From Bacteroidota bacterium (lineage in GTDB: Bacteria > Bacteroidota > Bacteroidia > Bacteroidales > VadinHA17), in contig DAOWNN010000114.1 of assembly GCA_030642585.1 (NCBI GenBank), positions 1 to 7,191 of the forward strand: a DNA stretch of 7,191 bases, in the 5' to 3' direction. The notes under the pieces were generated by a model. The model saw nothing but the letters and a program-made list of their open reading frames with translations. It had not been told where the DNA came from and did not search any database. How positions within the stretch are numbered: the stretch's first letter is position 1; each line of letters opens with the position of its first letter. Below, piece by piece: positions 6,479-7,191 of this stretch. The translations under genes were made by a program, and so were the position numbers.

Positions 6479-6517
6479 GAGCGAAGCTCTGGTTCGCTCA
6501 TCGATCCGGAGGAGCGA
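6479..6517. repeat. Cluster of alternative GAGCG hairpins
   Basis: GAGCGAA (6479-6485) can pair with TTCGCTC (6493-6499), and the TCGCTC part of the latter can instead pair with GAGCGA at 6512-6517. The two hairpins exclude each other. There is no T tract, so I do not call a terminator; the structure could still stabilise the 3' end of the rnz transcript or be a remnant of a palindromic repeat. Confidence 0.5.
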
Positions 6518-6735
6518 TATACTGTAAAAACTAATATTGAATTATTTTGGAATTGCCTTTGAAGAGGAATATCTACCTGAATTCTTTTAACACAGCACAT
6601 TTCGTTCCTCTGGAACTCATTGATTTGGTCATTTTTACTCCAGAGTCTTATAACTCTGGCAAACAGATACACTGCCTATGACAGTTTTAATTTCTGCCTG
6701 TTGTTCATAAATCATAGTTTTCTTTGCACAACGGA

Positions 6736-6765
6736 AGCCTCAGCCTCAGCCTCAGTCTCAGCCTT
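6736..6765. repeat. Hexamer tandem repeat, five units
   Basis: AGCCTC is repeated three times (6736-6753), followed by AGTCTC (6754-6759) and AGCCTT (6760-6765). It lies about 100 bases before guaA and 60 bases upstream of its -33 box. Length variation by slippage is possible, but nothing in the window shows that it affects expression. Confidence 0.8.
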
Positions 6766-6796
6766 TCAAGAGCTACACAATTAATATAGGACATAT

Positions 6797-6819
6797 GCCT
6801 ATGTTTATACTTCATAGGC
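6797..6819. promoter_or_regulatory. Inverted repeat upstream of guaA, possible operator
   Basis: GCCTATG (6797-6803) and CATAGGC (6813-6819) form a perfect 7-bp inverted repeat with a 9-base spacer. It lies just upstream of the guaA -33 box and is embedded in a wider ACAATT ... AATTGT pair (6777-6782/6822-6827) that overlaps that box. Being upstream of the predicted transcription start, it would act as DNA, for example as a dimeric regulator site, not as a riboswitch for guaA. The function is inferred only from position and symmetry. Confidence 0.35.
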
Positions 6820-6823
6820 TGAA

Positions 6824-6854
6824 TTGTTCTTAAGATTAGAATTCACTATTTTTG
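6824..6854 (+). promoter_or_regulatory. guaA promoter (TTG, 20-base spacer, TATTTTTG)
   Basis: TATTTTTG at 6847-6854 matches the Bacteroidota -7 box TAnnTTTG, and TTG at 6824-6826 fits the -33 box with a 20-base spacer. Transcription would start near 6859-6861. That leaves about 8-10 bases before the ATG at 6869, or about 24 bases before an in-frame GTG at 6884. Confidence 0.7.
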
Positions 6855-6868
6855 CAGCTATTCATTTT

Positions 6869-7191
6869 ATGAAACTTGTTAAAGTGCAAGAAAAAATTTT
6901 GATCCTGGATTTTGGTTCTCAGTATACTCAACTGATAGCAAGGCGTGTACGTGAGTTGAATGTGTATTGCGAAATATACCCTTACAACAATTTCCCTGAT
7001 CCTGATTCCAGTGTAAAAGGAGTGATTCTATCCGGAAGTCCATATTCAGTCAGGGATGAAGAAGCTCCTGTTCCTGATTTGGAGGGAATAAAAGAAATTT
7101 ATCCTCTGCTTGGAGTATGTTACGGAGCTCAGTTTCTTGCACATAATTATGGAGGAGAAGTTTTACCATCTGATACCAGGGAGTATGGAAG
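6869..7191 (+). CDS. guaA: GMP synthase (glutamine-hydrolysing), N-terminal part (3' truncated)
   Basis: GMP synthase converts XMP to GMP with ATP and glutamine, the last step of guanine nucleotide synthesis. The 107 residues visible are the class I glutamine amidotransferase domain that supplies ammonia; the ATP-pyrophosphatase part lies beyond the window. Motifs are ILDFGSQYTQLIARRVREL at about 12-30, GVILSGSPYSV at 51-61, and the nucleophile elbow GVCYGAQ at 82-88 with catalytic Cys84. SDTREYG at the end is typical of this family. The ATG at 6869 gives MKLVKVQEK; from memory, many bacteroidotal GuaA proteins begin MQEK, so the GTG at 6884 (GTG CAA GAA AAA) is a possible true start that would remove five residues and give a more usual leader length. 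It has its own promoter, so it is probably a separate transcription unit from rnz. Confidence 0.95.
   Translation, partial: MKLVKVQEKILILDFGSQYTQLIARRVRELNVYCEIYPYNNFPDPDSSVKGVILSGSPYSVRDEEAPVPDLEGIKEIYPLLGVCYGAQFLAHNYGGEVLPSDTREYG

Larger units (their letters stand above)
6413..6868. other. Intergenic region between rnz and guaA
   Basis: This 456-base stretch contains no gene I can support on either strand. It holds, in order, an 8-base tandem repeat (6432-6463), a cluster of mutually exclusive GAGCG hairpins (6479-6517), a 7-bp hairpin CCAGAGT/ACTCTGG (6640-6659) without a T tract, a hexamer tandem repeat (6736-6765), an inverted repeat (6797-6819) and the guaA promoter. An 87-codon minus-strand frame covering 6409-6672 reads straight through the first repeats and has no recognisable domain. 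The stretch 6518-6735 shows nothing else I can interpret. Confidence 0.75.

Noticed and set aside
6640..6659. Hairpin CCAGAGT/ACTCTGG as a terminator
   Set aside because: The stem is 7 bp but neither strand shows a T tract after it, and no gene ends nearby.
6409..6672. 87-codon minus-strand reading frame over the rnz 3' end
   Set aside because: Its C-terminal part is just the GGAATATT array and the GAGCG hairpins read backwards. It shows no domain and no promoter, and I considered but could not support a decayed four-helix-bundle or GxxExxY gene.
6777..6868. Purine riboswitch upstream of guaA
   Set aside because: The hairpins lie upstream of the predicted transcription start, and I do not see the conserved junction sequences or paired loops of the purine aptamer.
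7112..7132. GVCYGAQ instead of the more familiar GICYGMQ around the GuaA nucleophile
   Set aside because: From memory this form is normal in Bacteroidota GuaA proteins and the catalytic Cys is intact, so it is not an anomaly.

Overview
The window looks like chromosomal DNA of a member of the Bacteroidota, probably from a Bacteroidales- or Cytophagia-like lineage. Three things point there: the end of a SusC/SusD nutrient-uptake pair, promoter-like TAnnTTTG boxes in front of rpsA and guaA, and weak or absent Shine-Dalgarno sequences before most genes. The base composition is AT-rich. I cannot assign a genus.

Layout. Positions 1-987 are the C-terminal third of a SusC-type TonB-dependent outer-membrane transporter, cut by the window start. 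A SusD-like surface lipoprotein follows (1028-2443), and a strong intrinsic terminator (2498-2532) closes the uptake operon. A 448-base gap (2444-2891) then holds a composite palindromic element: a 15-bp perfect inverted repeat at 2559-2573/2709-2723 enclosing two opposed REP-like units. After it come the rpsA promoter and an A/T-rich leader. Next is a compact co-directional cluster: rpsA for ribosomal protein S1 (2892-5111), a small STAS-domain protein (5142-5489) and rnz for ribonuclease Z (5501-6412). A second gap (6413-6868) contains two short tandem repeats, several hairpins, an inverted repeat and a promoter, but no supported gene. The window ends inside guaA (GMP synthase), from 6869.

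How the genes relate. SusC and SusD form one outer-membrane import complex, with SusD as the lid that captures ligand and SusC as the channel; the substrate cannot be told from this fragment. S1 (mRNA binding during translation initiation) and RNase Z (tRNA 3' maturation) are core translation and RNA-processing functions. The STAS protein between them is a probable phospho-switch of unknown partner. GuaA starts a separate transcription unit for purine synthesis.

Most notable points: the composite inverted-repeat element; an extreme Lys/Glu/Ala/Thr-only N-terminal extension of about 147 residues on S1, with an in-frame GTG preceded by AAGGAG exactly at the start of the conserved core; and a near-perfect Shine-Dalgarno fused to the STAS stop codon and driving a GTG start for rnz, unusual for this phylum. 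I see no clear case of a wholly new multi-gene system here; the genes belong to known families.
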